Shown one piece after another: positions 7,270 through 13,280 of a stretch of DNA of 23,781 bases; within the stretch, counting starts at the first letter, position 1, and every line of letters begins with the position of its first letter. The DNA is from an uncultured Myxococcales bacterium (lineage in GTDB: Bacteria > Myxococcota_A > UBA9042): positions 1 through 23,781 of the forward strand of contig CALGHC010000665.1 in assembly GCA_937915965.1 (NCBI GenBank), given 5' to 3'. The notes under the pieces are model-generated. The model searched no databases. It had not been told where the DNA came from and saw nothing but the letters and a program-made list of their open reading frames with translations. A program made the position numbers and the translations under genes.

Positions 7270-7686
7270 ATGCTCGCGCCCAAGAGAGTAAAATGGCGCA
7301 AGGTGCAGAAGGGACGCATTCGTGGCACGGCTCGCCGTGGCTGCGAGGTCTCTTTTGGCGAGTACGGCCTGATGGCGATCGAGCCCGGCCGTATTAGCAG
7401 TCGCCAGCTTGAGGCGGCTCGTATTGCGATGACGCGCAAGATGAAGCGCGGTGCGCAGATCTGGATTCGGGTCTTTCCGCAGCGCCCGGTGAGCAAGAAA
7501 CCGGCCGAGACCCGGATGGGCAAGGGCAAGGGAGGACCGGACCACTGGGTGGCGATCGTGAAGCCTGGTCACATGCTCTACGAGATCCAGTCCGACAACG
7601 TCGCCGCGGTGCGTGAGGCGTTTGCCCTGGCATCGCACAAGCTGCCGTTGAAGACGCAGGTGATCCGACGAGGAGAGATCCGATGA
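7270..7686 (+). CDS. rplP: 50S ribosomal protein L16
   Basis: 138 residues, usual length. L16 lies near the A-site tRNA and peptidyl transferase centre. MLAPKRVKWRK, RGCEVSFGEYGL and ETRMGKGKGGPDHWVA are typical, including the Arg of the RMGKGKG loop that is hydroxylated in some bacteria. ATG preceded by CAGGAGG. The stop overlaps the rpmC start in ATGA. Confidence 0.96.
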   Translation: MLAPKRVKWRKVQKGRIRGTARRGCEVSFGEYGLMAIEPGRISSRQLEAARIAMTRKMKRGAQIWIRVFPQRPVSKKPAETRMGKGKGGPDHWVAIVKPGHMLYEIQSDNVAAVREAFALASHKLPLKTQVIRRGEIR

Positions 7687-7913
7687 GCACCGAAATCAAG
7701 AAGAGTGTCGTCGCCGAGATGACGCACGCGGAGCTCCAGCGCGCCGAGGTGCAGCTCCGCGAAGACCTGTTCCGACAGCGCTTTCAGCATCACACCGGCC
7801 AGTTGGCGAACCCAACCAAGTTGCGCACGACCCGCCGGAGCCTTGCGCGTGTCCTGACCCGTCTGCGGGCAGACGACCTGACGAGCGACGCAACGGCGCC
7901 GAAGGAGTCCTAA
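7683..7913 (+). CDS. rpmC: 50S ribosomal protein L29
   Basis: 76 residues, slightly longer than the common 60-70. L29 is a two-helix protein at the exit tunnel rim beside L23. The helical pair is visible as MTHAELQRAEVQLREDLFRQR and NPTKLRTTRRSLARVLTRL (one residue omitted at a joint). About 13 C-terminal residues (DDLTSDATAPKES) are polar and probably disordered. It overlaps rplP by 4 bases (ATGA) and has one base between its stop and the rpsQ ATG, so all three are likely coupled. Confidence 0.92.
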   Translation: MSTEIKKSVVAEMTHAELQRAEVQLREDLFRQRFQHHTGQLANPTKLRTTRRSLARVLTRLRADDLTSDATAPKES

Positions 7914-7914
7914 G

Positions 7915-8559
7915 ATGAGCGAGCCAAAGACGAATGAGCCCGTCGAGGAGACGGAAGTGCAGGCCGCATCGCTCGACGAAGTGGCTGCCGTCGAGACGGA
8001 GGTCGTCGCCGAAGCGGCGCCCGTTGCCGAGGCAGAGCCAGTCGCCGAGGCCGTGGCCGACGTAGAGCCGGTCGCGGAAGCAGAGCCGGTCGCGGAAGCA
8101 GAGCCGGTCGCGGAAGCAGAGCCGGTAGCAGAAGCCGTCGCCGACCCGGAGCCGGTCGCAGAAGCAGAGCCGGTCGCAGAGGCCGTCGCAGAGGCAGAGC
8201 CGATCGCAGACGCGCCGGTCGCGCCACCACCGGTCGAAGCCCCCGCGGTTCCGGTACCGAGTGCGCCTGCGGTGACCGTTGTCGACACCGAAGATGCGGC
8301 AGGGACCGCGACACGCCGGCGCCGCACAGCGATCGGTGTGGTTGTCTCCAGCGCCATGGAGAAGACGGCGGTCGTGAGCGTGACGCGTACCTTCCTGCAC
8401 CCGAAGTACCGCAAGTACGTCCGGCGCTCGAAGCGCTACCTGACGCACGACGAGCACAACGTCTGCGAGGTCGGCGACCAGGTGATGATCGAGGAGTGCC
8501 GACCCCTGTCGAAGATGAAGCGCTGGCGCTTCAAGACCGTGATTCGCAAGAAGGCCTAG
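7915..8559 (+). CDS. rpsQ: 30S ribosomal protein S17 with long acidic repeat extension
   Basis: 214 residues, against about 80-90 for normal S17. Residues 136-214 are a complete S17 core (RTAIGVVVSSAMEKTAVV to RPLSKMKRWRFKTVIRKK), an OB-fold protein that binds the 5' domain of 16S rRNA. Residues 1-135 are Ala/Glu/Val/Pro-rich, with a six-residue unit EPVAEA repeated through about residues 40-100, then a Pro-rich linker. There is no Met between the extension and the core, and the ATG at 7915 has GGAG inside rpmC, so the extension appears to be translated. It is probably disordered and strongly negative; cleavage or function is unknown. Confidence 0.93.
   Translation: MSEPKTNEPVEETEVQAASLDEVAAVETEVVAEAAPVAEAEPVAEAVADVEPVAEAEPVAEAEPVAEAEPVAEAVADPEPVAEAEPVAEAVAEAEPIADAPVAPPPVEAPAVPVPSAPAVTVVDTEDAAGTATRRRRTAIGVVVSSAMEKTAVVSVTRTFLHPKYRKYVRRSKRYLTHDEHNVCEVGDQVMIEECRPLSKMKRWRFKTVIRKKA
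8065..8136 (+). repeat. In-frame 18-bp tandem repeat in rpsQ
   Basis: The 18-base unit GAGCCGGTCGCGGAAGCA is present in three identical adjacent copies (8065-8082, 8083-8100, 8101-8118), with a diverged fourth at 8119-8136. Each encodes EPVAEA. Further degenerate copies flank it within the extension. The identity of the copies suggests recent slippage expansion. Confidence 0.95.
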
Positions 8560-8604
8560 CGGCTTTCCAGTTGCGACCGGCCGGTGTGTTCACTGGCTGG
8601 TTCC

Positions 8605-8651
8605 TACGTCCACATGGACGTGAAACCCCGGACGTCCCCGTGGGCGTGAAA
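8605..8651 (+). promoter_or_regulatory. Tandem hairpin direct repeat before rplN
   Basis: Two 20-base copies (8606-8625 and 8632-8651) share the pattern ACGTCC-N4-GG(A/G)CGTGAAA, with starts 26 bases apart. Each copy is itself an inverted repeat: ACGTCC (8606-8611)/GGACGT (8616-8621), and ACGTCC (8632-8637)/GGGCGT (8642-8647, one G-T pair). The second ends 11 bases before the rplN ATG, where the ribosome binding site is weak. This looks like a two-site RNA or DNA binding element; no family is recognised. Confidence 0.55.
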
Positions 8652-8662
8652 GTGGTGCAGAG

Positions 8663-9031
8663 ATGATTCAGGCAGAAACCAACCTCGAGGCCGCAGACAA
8701 CTCGGGCGCCAAGAAGCTGCGCTGCATCAAGGTCCTCGGCGGATCAAAGCGCAAGTATGCGTCAGTGGGCGACATCATCGTCTGCTCGGTGCGTGAGGCG
8801 CTGCCTAGATCGAAGGTCCGGACCGGCGAGGTCGTCAAGGCCGTCATCGTCCGTACGGCCAAAGAGGTCGGCCGCAACGACGGCTCGTACATCAAGTTCG
8901 ACGACAACGCCGCTGTGCTCATCAACGCCCAGGGAGAACCCATCGGCACCCGAATCTTTGGACCGGTTGCGCGCGAGCTGCGCGCCAAAAAGTTCATGAA
9001 GATCGTTTCGTTGGCCCCCGAGGTTCTTTAG
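8663..9031 (+). CDS. rplN: 50S ribosomal protein L14
   Basis: 122 residues, the universal length. L14 is in the intersubunit region of 50S and is the RsfS silencing-factor target. MIQAETNLEAADNSGAKK, the GGSKRKYASVGD block and the IGTRIFGPVARELR block are diagnostic. There is no strong Shine-Dalgarno before the ATG (only a GTGGTGCAGAG stretch), and a pair of tandem hairpins lies directly upstream, suggesting control of initiation here. Confidence 0.96.
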   Translation: MIQAETNLEAADNSGAKKLRCIKVLGGSKRKYASVGDIIVCSVREALPRSKVRTGEVVKAVIVRTAKEVGRNDGSYIKFDDNAAVLINAQGEPIGTRIFGPVARELRAKKFMKIVSLAPEVL

Positions 9032-9075
9032 GGCGAGCGCGAGCGGCCAGGCCGGAAGGACGAGGAGAGACGACG

Positions 9076-9414
9076 ATGAGCAAGAAGATCAAGAAAGGCG
9101 ACCTGGTGCAAGTGCTCGCCGGCAAAGACAAAGGCCGAACCGGCAAGGTGTTGCGGATGGTGGACGCCGGCAAGAAGGTGTTGGTCGAACAGATCAACAT
9201 CCACCGCCTGCATCGCAAAGCGCGCAACAGCAACGAGCAGGGCGGCATTATCAGCAAAGAGGCGCCGCTGGACACCAGCAACGTCGCGCTCGTGAGCCCG
9301 AGCACCGGCAAGCCGGTTCGGGTGGGCTTCAAGAGCGTCACCGATTCCAAGGGCGTCGAGCGCAAGGTGCGCGTCGTCCACAAGACCGACGAGGTCCTCG
9401 ATCCGGTCTCCTAG
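9076..9414 (+). CDS. rplX: 50S ribosomal protein L24
   Basis: 112 residues, in the usual range. L24 is an early assembly protein of the 50S subunit, with a KOW motif. KKGDLVQVLAGKDKGRTGKV (KOW), VEQINIHRLHRKA and GGIISKEAPLDTSNVAL are typical. ATG with GAGGAGAGACG upstream. The 44-bp spacer from rplN has no notable structure. Confidence 0.94.
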   Translation: MSKKIKKGDLVQVLAGKDKGRTGKVLRMVDAGKKVLVEQINIHRLHRKARNSNEQGGIISKEAPLDTSNVALVSPSTGKPVRVGFKSVTDSKGVERKVRVVHKTDEVLDPVS

Positions 9415-9459
9415 CGGGTTGCAAGCGGGCGTGTCGGTACGATACGCGAGAGGTCAGTG

Positions 9460-10002
9460 ATGATCCCGGCGATGAAAGAAAAATACGACAGCGTAGCGGT
9501 CCCGGCTCTCACACGGGAGTTCAGCTACACCAACCGGCACCAGGTCCCACGCCTGGAGAAGGTGGTGCTGAACTTCGGTCTCGGCGAGGCCGTTCAGAAT
9601 CCCAAGGTGATCGAGAAGGCCGTCGAGCAGATGACCGCGATCGCAGGGCAGAAGCCGGTGGTGACGCGGGCGCGCAAGTCGATCTCGAACTTCAAGCTTC
9701 GCGAGAACATGCCGATCGGTTGCACCGTGACACTGCGCCGGGCTCATATGTTCGAGTTCCTTGAGCGCTTCGTGAGCATCGCGCTGCCGCGTGTTCGCGA
9801 CTTCCGCGGAGTCTCGCCCAAGGGCTTCGACGGGCGCGGCAACTACACGGTTGGCGTCAAGGAGCAGATCATCTTCCCGGAGATCGAGTACGACACCGTC
9901 GACAAGATCCGCGGGATGAATGTGACCATCGTCACGACCGCTCAGAACGACGAAGAGGGCCGCGCCCTGCTGCGCGAGCTGGGGATGCCGTTCCGCAAGT
10001 AG
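9460..10002 (+). CDS. rplE: 50S ribosomal protein L5
   Basis: 180 residues, usual length. L5 binds 5S rRNA with L18 and forms bridge B1b. VPRLEKVVLNFGLGEA, AGQKPVVTRARKSISNFKLR and the C-terminal MNVTIVTTAQNDEEGRALL are diagnostic. GTG at 9457 and ATG at 9460 are adjacent; GAGAGG at 9448-9453 gives a 6-base spacer to the ATG, so 9460 is chosen. Confidence 0.95.
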   Translation: MIPAMKEKYDSVAVPALTREFSYTNRHQVPRLEKVVLNFGLGEAVQNPKVIEKAVEQMTAIAGQKPVVTRARKSISNFKLRENMPIGCTVTLRRAHMFEFLERFVSIALPRVRDFRGVSPKGFDGRGNYTVGVKEQIIFPEIEYDTVDKIRGMNVTIVTTAQNDEEGRALLRELGMPFRK

Positions 10003-10059
10003 AACGGCCCACGCCGGTCGCGCGTGAACGCGCACCGCACACAGGAATCGAGAGGCACC

Positions 10060-10239
10060 ATGGCCAAGACATGCAAGACGGTAGAACGAAAGAAGAGGTT
10101 TGGCGTGCGCGAGCGCAGCCGCTGCGGCGTGTGCGGCCGACCGCGGGGCTTCTTGCGGAAATTCAAACTCTGCCGAATCTGCTTCCGCAACCTGGCGCTG
10201 CGCGGCCATCTGCCGGGCGTGACCAAGGCTTCGTGGTAG
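10060..10239 (+). CDS. rpsN: 30S ribosomal protein S14, zinc-binding type
   Basis: 59 residues, the length of the short zinc-containing S14 (rpsZ type). Cys22-x2-Cys25 and Cys38-x2-Cys41 form the zinc site, and the C-terminus LALRGHLPGVTKASW is canonical. An open frame begins 12 codons earlier at 10024 but that extension does not match S14. S14 is in the 30S head next to S3 and S10. The long zinc-free form is not in this window. Confidence 0.95.
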   Translation: MAKTCKTVERKKRFGVRERSRCGVCGRPRGFLRKFKLCRICFRNLALRGHLPGVTKASW

Positions 10240-10311
10240 CGGCCAACTGAAGAACGGACGGCGCCCATGGTGGCGGCGCAACGATGGTATTGAGACGCGA
10301 GGCCGGCGCGG

Positions 10312-10331
10312 ACGCCTTGGTAGCAAGGCGT
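10312..10331 (+). promoter_or_regulatory. 8-bp hairpin in the rpsN-rpsH spacer
   Basis: ACGCCTTG (10312-10319) and CAAGGCGT (10324-10331) form a perfect 8-bp stem with a GTAG loop, 58 bases before rpsH. The spacer is 149 bp, long for this cluster. S8 is the spc operon repressor in E. coli, so a feedback site is plausible, but the conserved S8 helix is not recognised. No T run is present. Confidence 0.45.
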
Positions 10332-10388
10332 AGACGCAACGGCGAGGCGAGTAGAGCAGCGGCTCTCGTGTGGCAAGGAGACAGCCTG

Positions 10389-10790
10389 ATGGCGACGACG
10401 AACGACCCAATCTCGGATTTCATGACACGAATCCGCAACGCCACCCTGGCGCGGCACGACTCGTGCAAGATGCCGGCATCAAAGATGCTGGTTCGACTGG
10501 CCGAAATCCTCAAGGAAGAAGGCTATGTCCAGGATGTCGAAGTGCTCGACGAGCCGCCGCGTGGCGCGATCGTCGTGCACATCAAGTACCTGGCGGACCA
10601 CTCCAGCGCCATCCGCAAGCTTGAGCGAGTCTCAAAGCCGAGCAGGCGCCGGTATGTCGACGTAAAGGACATCCCGCGCGTCAAGAACGGGCTGGGTATC
10701 GCGATTCTATCGACTTCCAAGGGTGTCATGACCGGCAACGCCGCGCGCATGGCAAACGTTGGCGGCGAGTACCTGTGCAAGATCTGGTAA
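10389..10790 (+). CDS. rpsH: 30S ribosomal protein S8
   Basis: 133 residues, usual length. S8 binds the central domain of 16S rRNA and in E. coli represses the spc operon. DPISDFMTRIRNATLA, the RRRYVDVKDIPRVKNGLGIAI strand region (abridged) and ISTSKGVMT-like LSTSKGVMTGNAAR with a final GGEYLCKIW are typical. The frame is open from 10284, but the first 35 residues are unlike S8; ATG 10389 follows AAGGAGACAGCC. Confidence 0.95.
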   Translation: MATTNDPISDFMTRIRNATLARHDSCKMPASKMLVRLAEILKEEGYVQDVEVLDEPPRGAIVVHIKYLADHSSAIRKLERVSKPSRRRYVDVKDIPRVKNGLGIAILSTSKGVMTGNAARMANVGGEYLCKIW

Positions 10791-10806
10791 GCGCGATCTG
10801 CGAGGT

Positions 10807-10826
10807 GGCCGGGGCGTTGCCCCGCC
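10807..10826 (+). promoter_or_regulatory. GC-rich hairpin in the rpsH-rplF spacer
   Basis: CGGGGC (10810-10815) pairs with GCCCCG (10819-10824) around GTT, and GG (10807-10808) can pair with CC (10825-10826) past one bulged C. It lies directly upstream of the rplF ribosome binding site at 10833-10836. No T run. Confidence 0.35.
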
Positions 10827-10842
10827 GCCGGTGAGGCATGTG

Positions 10843-11412
10843 ATGGAAGAGGTGATGGAAAAGAAAGTGGTGTTGTCGCGTGTCGGCAAGCAGCCGGTTG
10901 CGCTCCCCAAAGGCGTGGAGATCTCGATCGACGGGATGCACGTCCGGGTCAAAGGGCCCAAGGGAGTGCTTGAGCGTGACTTCGTCGGCGTGGCGTTTGA
11001 GCGCACCGACAGCGAGATCGTCGTGCACCCCGATGGCGACAGCCGTCAGGCGCGGGCGATGCACGGGCTCGGCAGGGCGCTGCTGAACAACATGGTCACG
11101 GGAGTCTCCGAAGGCTACAAGCGTGAGCTCGACGTCGTCGGCGTCGGCTTCCGCTGCGAGCTGATGGACCGCACCCTGCGCCTGCAGGTTGGTTTCAGCC
11201 ATCCGGTGATGTATCTGCTTCCCGACGGCATCGACGCCGAGGTCGAGAAGCAGACCCACCTGATTCTGACAGGCATCGACAAGGAAGTCCTCGGCCAGGC
11301 GGCCGCGAGCATTCGCGGTGTGCGTCCTCCCGAGCCCTACAAGGGCAAGGGGATTCGCTACACCAATGAGAAGATTCGGATGAAGGCCGGCAAGTCGGCC
11401 GGTAAGAAGTAG
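10843..11412 (+). CDS. rplF: 50S ribosomal protein L6
   Basis: 189 residues, a little longer than the usual 175-180. L6 is near the factor-binding site beside the sarcin-ricin loop. SRVGKQPVALPKGVEI at the start and the C-terminal RPPEPYKGKGIRYTNEKIR are diagnostic. Two close ATGs exist: 10843 has GAGG 6 bases upstream, while 10855 has GAGG only 2 bases upstream, so 10843 is preferred. The open frame continues back into rpsH but that part is not L6-like. Confidence 0.94.
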   Translation: MEEVMEKKVVLSRVGKQPVALPKGVEISIDGMHVRVKGPKGVLERDFVGVAFERTDSEIVVHPDGDSRQARAMHGLGRALLNNMVTGVSEGYKRELDVVGVGFRCELMDRTLRLQVGFSHPVMYLLPDGIDAEVEKQTHLILTGIDKEVLGQAAASIRGVRPPEPYKGKGIRYTNEKIRMKAGKSAGKK

Positions 11413-11463
11413 GTCACCCTGGATGGGCCTCGCGAGAGGTTGGCCGTTCGGCGGAGGAAAGCC

Positions 11464-11970
11464 ATGCTGGCTCCACAGTTTAGAAACAAGCGCGAACACC
11501 GCAAATATCGTCTGCGGTTCAAGATCCGCGGCACTGCAGAGCGTCCTCGTTTGAGCGTCTTCCGCTCATCGAAGCACGTCTACGCGCAGGTCATCGACGA
11601 CGAATCGGGCTCCACGCTCGCATCCGCGTCGACCCTCGAGCCCGACTTCAAGGGATTCGAGGGGAGCAAGACCGACGCAGCGACGAAGGTCGGCCAGCTC
11701 GTCGCGGACCGAGCGGTCGCGGCTGGCGTGACAAAGCTGGTCTTTGACCGCAACGGCTACCCGTACCACGGGCGCGTCGCGGCGGTCTCGAAAGCAGCGC
11801 ATGAGCGCGGCCTTCTGACCAAGGCCGGTTACGCAGCGTTGTCGGATACCGCGGATGACGCGGATGACGCGGATGACGCGGATGACGCGGACGGTGCGGA
11901 CGAAGCAGTCGCCGTCGCCGAGATCGATGCAGCCCCGGTCGAGGCGGAAGCCGCGGCCCAGCAGGAGTAA
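11464..11970 (+). CDS. rplR: 50S ribosomal protein L18 with acidic C-terminal repeat tail
   Basis: 168 residues, against about 115-122 normally. Residues 1-118 are a complete L18 (RNKREHRKYRLRFKIRGT, RPRLSVFRSSKHVYAQVIDD, FDRNGYPYHGRVAAVS), which carries 5S rRNA into the 50S subunit with L5. Residues 119-168 are extra: four ADD units from residue 130, then an Ala/Glu/Asp-rich stretch ending AAAQQE. The tail is strongly acidic and probably disordered. ATG 11464 has GGAGG with a 6-base spacer; the upstream TTG at 11440 is rejected. Confidence 0.94.
   Translation: MLAPQFRNKREHRKYRLRFKIRGTAERPRLSVFRSSKHVYAQVIDDESGSTLASASTLEPDFKGFEGSKTDAATKVGQLVADRAVAAGVTKLVFDRNGYPYHGRVAAVSKAAHERGLLTKAGYAALSDTADDADDADDADDADGADEAVAVAEIDAAPVEAEAAAQQE
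11851..11904 (+). repeat. In-frame 9-bp tandem repeat in rplR
   Basis: GCGGATGAC is repeated four times without change at 11851-11886, encoding ADD each time, and two diverged copies follow (GCGGACGGT, GCGGACGAA) to 11904. This is a slippage-prone repeat in the acidic tail of L18. Confidence 0.95.
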
Positions 11971-11976
11971 TGACCA

Positions 11977-12522
11977 ATGGCTGAGATGAACAAGCAGAGC
12001 CGCGGGCCTCGGCGAGATCGCGATGCGCGTGATAGCGGGCCCGACGATGGGATGCAGACGGCGACGATCTCGATCAACCGCACGGCCAAGGTCGTCAAGG
12101 GTGGTCGGCGGTTCTCGTTCTCTGCCCTCGTCGTGGTCGGCGACGTCAACGGCAACGTCGGCGTTGGCCTGGGCAAGGCCAACGAGGTGCCGGAGGCGAT
12201 CCGCAAGGGCAACGAGCGGGCGCGCAAGAGTATGTTCAAGGTGCCACTGCTGCGCGGCACGATCCCGCATGACGCGATGGGCCACTACGGCGCTGGTCGC
12301 GTTCTGCTGCGGCCAGCCAGCCGCGGTACGGGCATCATCGCTGGCGGCCCGGTGCGAGCCGTGCTTGAACAGGCAGGCGTCCGGGATATTATTACGAAAT
12401 GCATCGGCAGCAACAATCCACACAACGTCGTCAAGGCGACTGTGGATGCGTTGCAGCAGCTGCGAACCCTCGAGGAAACCAGCGCCAGGCGCGGGAAGCC
12501 GGTCGAGGAGATCCGCGGCTAG
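11977..12522 (+). CDS. rpsE: 30S ribosomal protein S5
   Basis: 181 residues, slightly longer than the E. coli protein because of a charged N-terminal segment. S5 is at the mRNA entry tunnel with S3 and S4 and affects fidelity. RTAKVVKGGRRFSFSALVVV, GLGKANEVPEAIRKG, RPASRGTGIIAGGPVR and GSNNPHNVVKAT are typical. ATG at 11977; another ATG six bases upstream is out of frame. The next gene would usually be rpmD, which is absent. Confidence 0.95.
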   Translation: MAEMNKQSRGPRRDRDARDSGPDDGMQTATISINRTAKVVKGGRRFSFSALVVVGDVNGNVGVGLGKANEVPEAIRKGNERARKSMFKVPLLRGTIPHDAMGHYGAGRVLLRPASRGTGIIAGGPVRAVLEQAGVRDIITKCIGSNNPHNVVKATVDALQQLRTLEETSARRGKPVEEIRG

Positions 12523-12600
12523 GGCTATTGGCCGCGACAAACGGCCGCCCTTGCCGACCAAAATGGCGAGCGGCCGATCGAATTACGGTGCCGACACGGC

Positions 12601-12629
12601 TTGCATCCAAGCCCCCGCGCCATTAGAAT
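12601..12629 (+). promoter_or_regulatory. Possible internal promoter for rplO-secY-adk
   Basis: TAGAAT (12624-12629) matches the -10 consensus at 5 of 6 positions and lies exactly 17 bases after TTGCAT (12601-12606), a weak -35 (3 of 6). In a region this GC-rich an AT-rich hexamer is conspicuous. It would give rplO, secY and the alpha segment an extra start, about 195 bases upstream of rplO. Activity is inferred. Confidence 0.4.
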
Positions 12630-12739
12630 CACGCGCCCCGCGGCCAGGGGGCCAGCGCGCGGCGCCACAGTCGCCGCCCCGGCCAGCGCCCCAGTCGGGG
12701 GCCAAGTCTGGGGAAAGAAACGTGGGTTGGACGATAGGC

Positions 12740-12767
12740 TGACCTGGCCTTGACCTGGCCTTGACCT
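12740..12767 (+). repeat. 11-bp tandem repeat upstream of rplO
   Basis: TGACCTGGCCT occurs at 12740-12750 and 12751-12761, and a third partial copy TGACCT at 12762-12767. The period is close to one helical turn, so a protein binding the same DNA face is possible, as is simple slippage. Confidence 0.85.
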
Positions 12768-12830
12768 GAGAGGGCGCAGAGCCCGGCGAGCCCTTCGTGG
12801 GCCACGGACGGCTGCCATCGGGAGAGCACG

Positions 12831-13280
12831 ATGAACGAGTTGAGCGAACTGCACCCTCCGAAGGGCGCTACCAAAAAGCGCAAGCGACTCGGCCGGGGCA
12901 TCGGCAGCGGTACTGGAAAGACCGCGGGCCGCGGCCACAAGGGCGCCAAGTCGCGCAAGAGTCCGCACCACAGCACGTTCTTCGAGGGCGGGCAGATGCC
13001 GCTCGCGCGGCGGCTGCCCAAGGTTGGCTTCGTGAATATCTTCGCGGCTCGGGTCGCGTCGGTGAACGTCGCCCAGCTCAATCGCTTTGACGCTGGCGCT
13101 CAGGTGGACGAGGCAGCACTTCGGTCGTTGGGAATCATCAAGGGCCGGATCGACGTGGTTAAGATCCTCGGCAACGGCGATCTTGATCGCGCCCTGACGG
13201 TGATCGCTCACAAATTCAGCGCCAGCGCGTTCGAGAAGATCGTCGCGGCGGGCGGCAAGGCGGAGGTTGTGGGTGGCTAA
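12831..13280 (+). CDS. rplO: 50S ribosomal protein L15
   Basis: 149 residues, usual length. L15 is a late assembly protein of the 50S subunit. ELHPPKGATKKRKRLGRGIG, GTGKTAGRGHKGAKSR and the KVGFVNIFAARVASVNVAQL region (abridged) fit the family. ATG preceded by GGGAGAGCACG. It overlaps secY by 8 bases, so the two are coupled. Confidence 0.95.
   Translation: MNELSELHPPKGATKKRKRLGRGIGSGTGKTAGRGHKGAKSRKSPHHSTFFEGGQMPLARRLPKVGFVNIFAARVASVNVAQLNRFDAGAQVDEAALRSLGIIKGRIDVVKILGNGDLDRALTVIAHKFSASAFEKIVAAGGKAEVVGG

Larger units (their letters stand above)
12523..12830 (+). other. 308-bp spacer in the position of rpmD
   Basis: This is the longest gap inside the cluster. No L30-like reading frame can be found in any frame. 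It holds a promoter-like site (12601-12629), a very GC-rich stretch (about 12631-12705) with short self-complementary parts such as CCCC/GGGG around AGTC (12689-12700), and an 11-bp tandem repeat (12740-12767). Ends at the rplO ribosome binding site GGGAGAG. Confidence 0.7.

Noticed and set aside
11566..12561. Long minus-strand open frame across rplR and rpsE
   Set aside because: It is opposite two certain ribosomal genes and encodes low-complexity Val/Ile/Arg repeats from the rplR tandem repeat.
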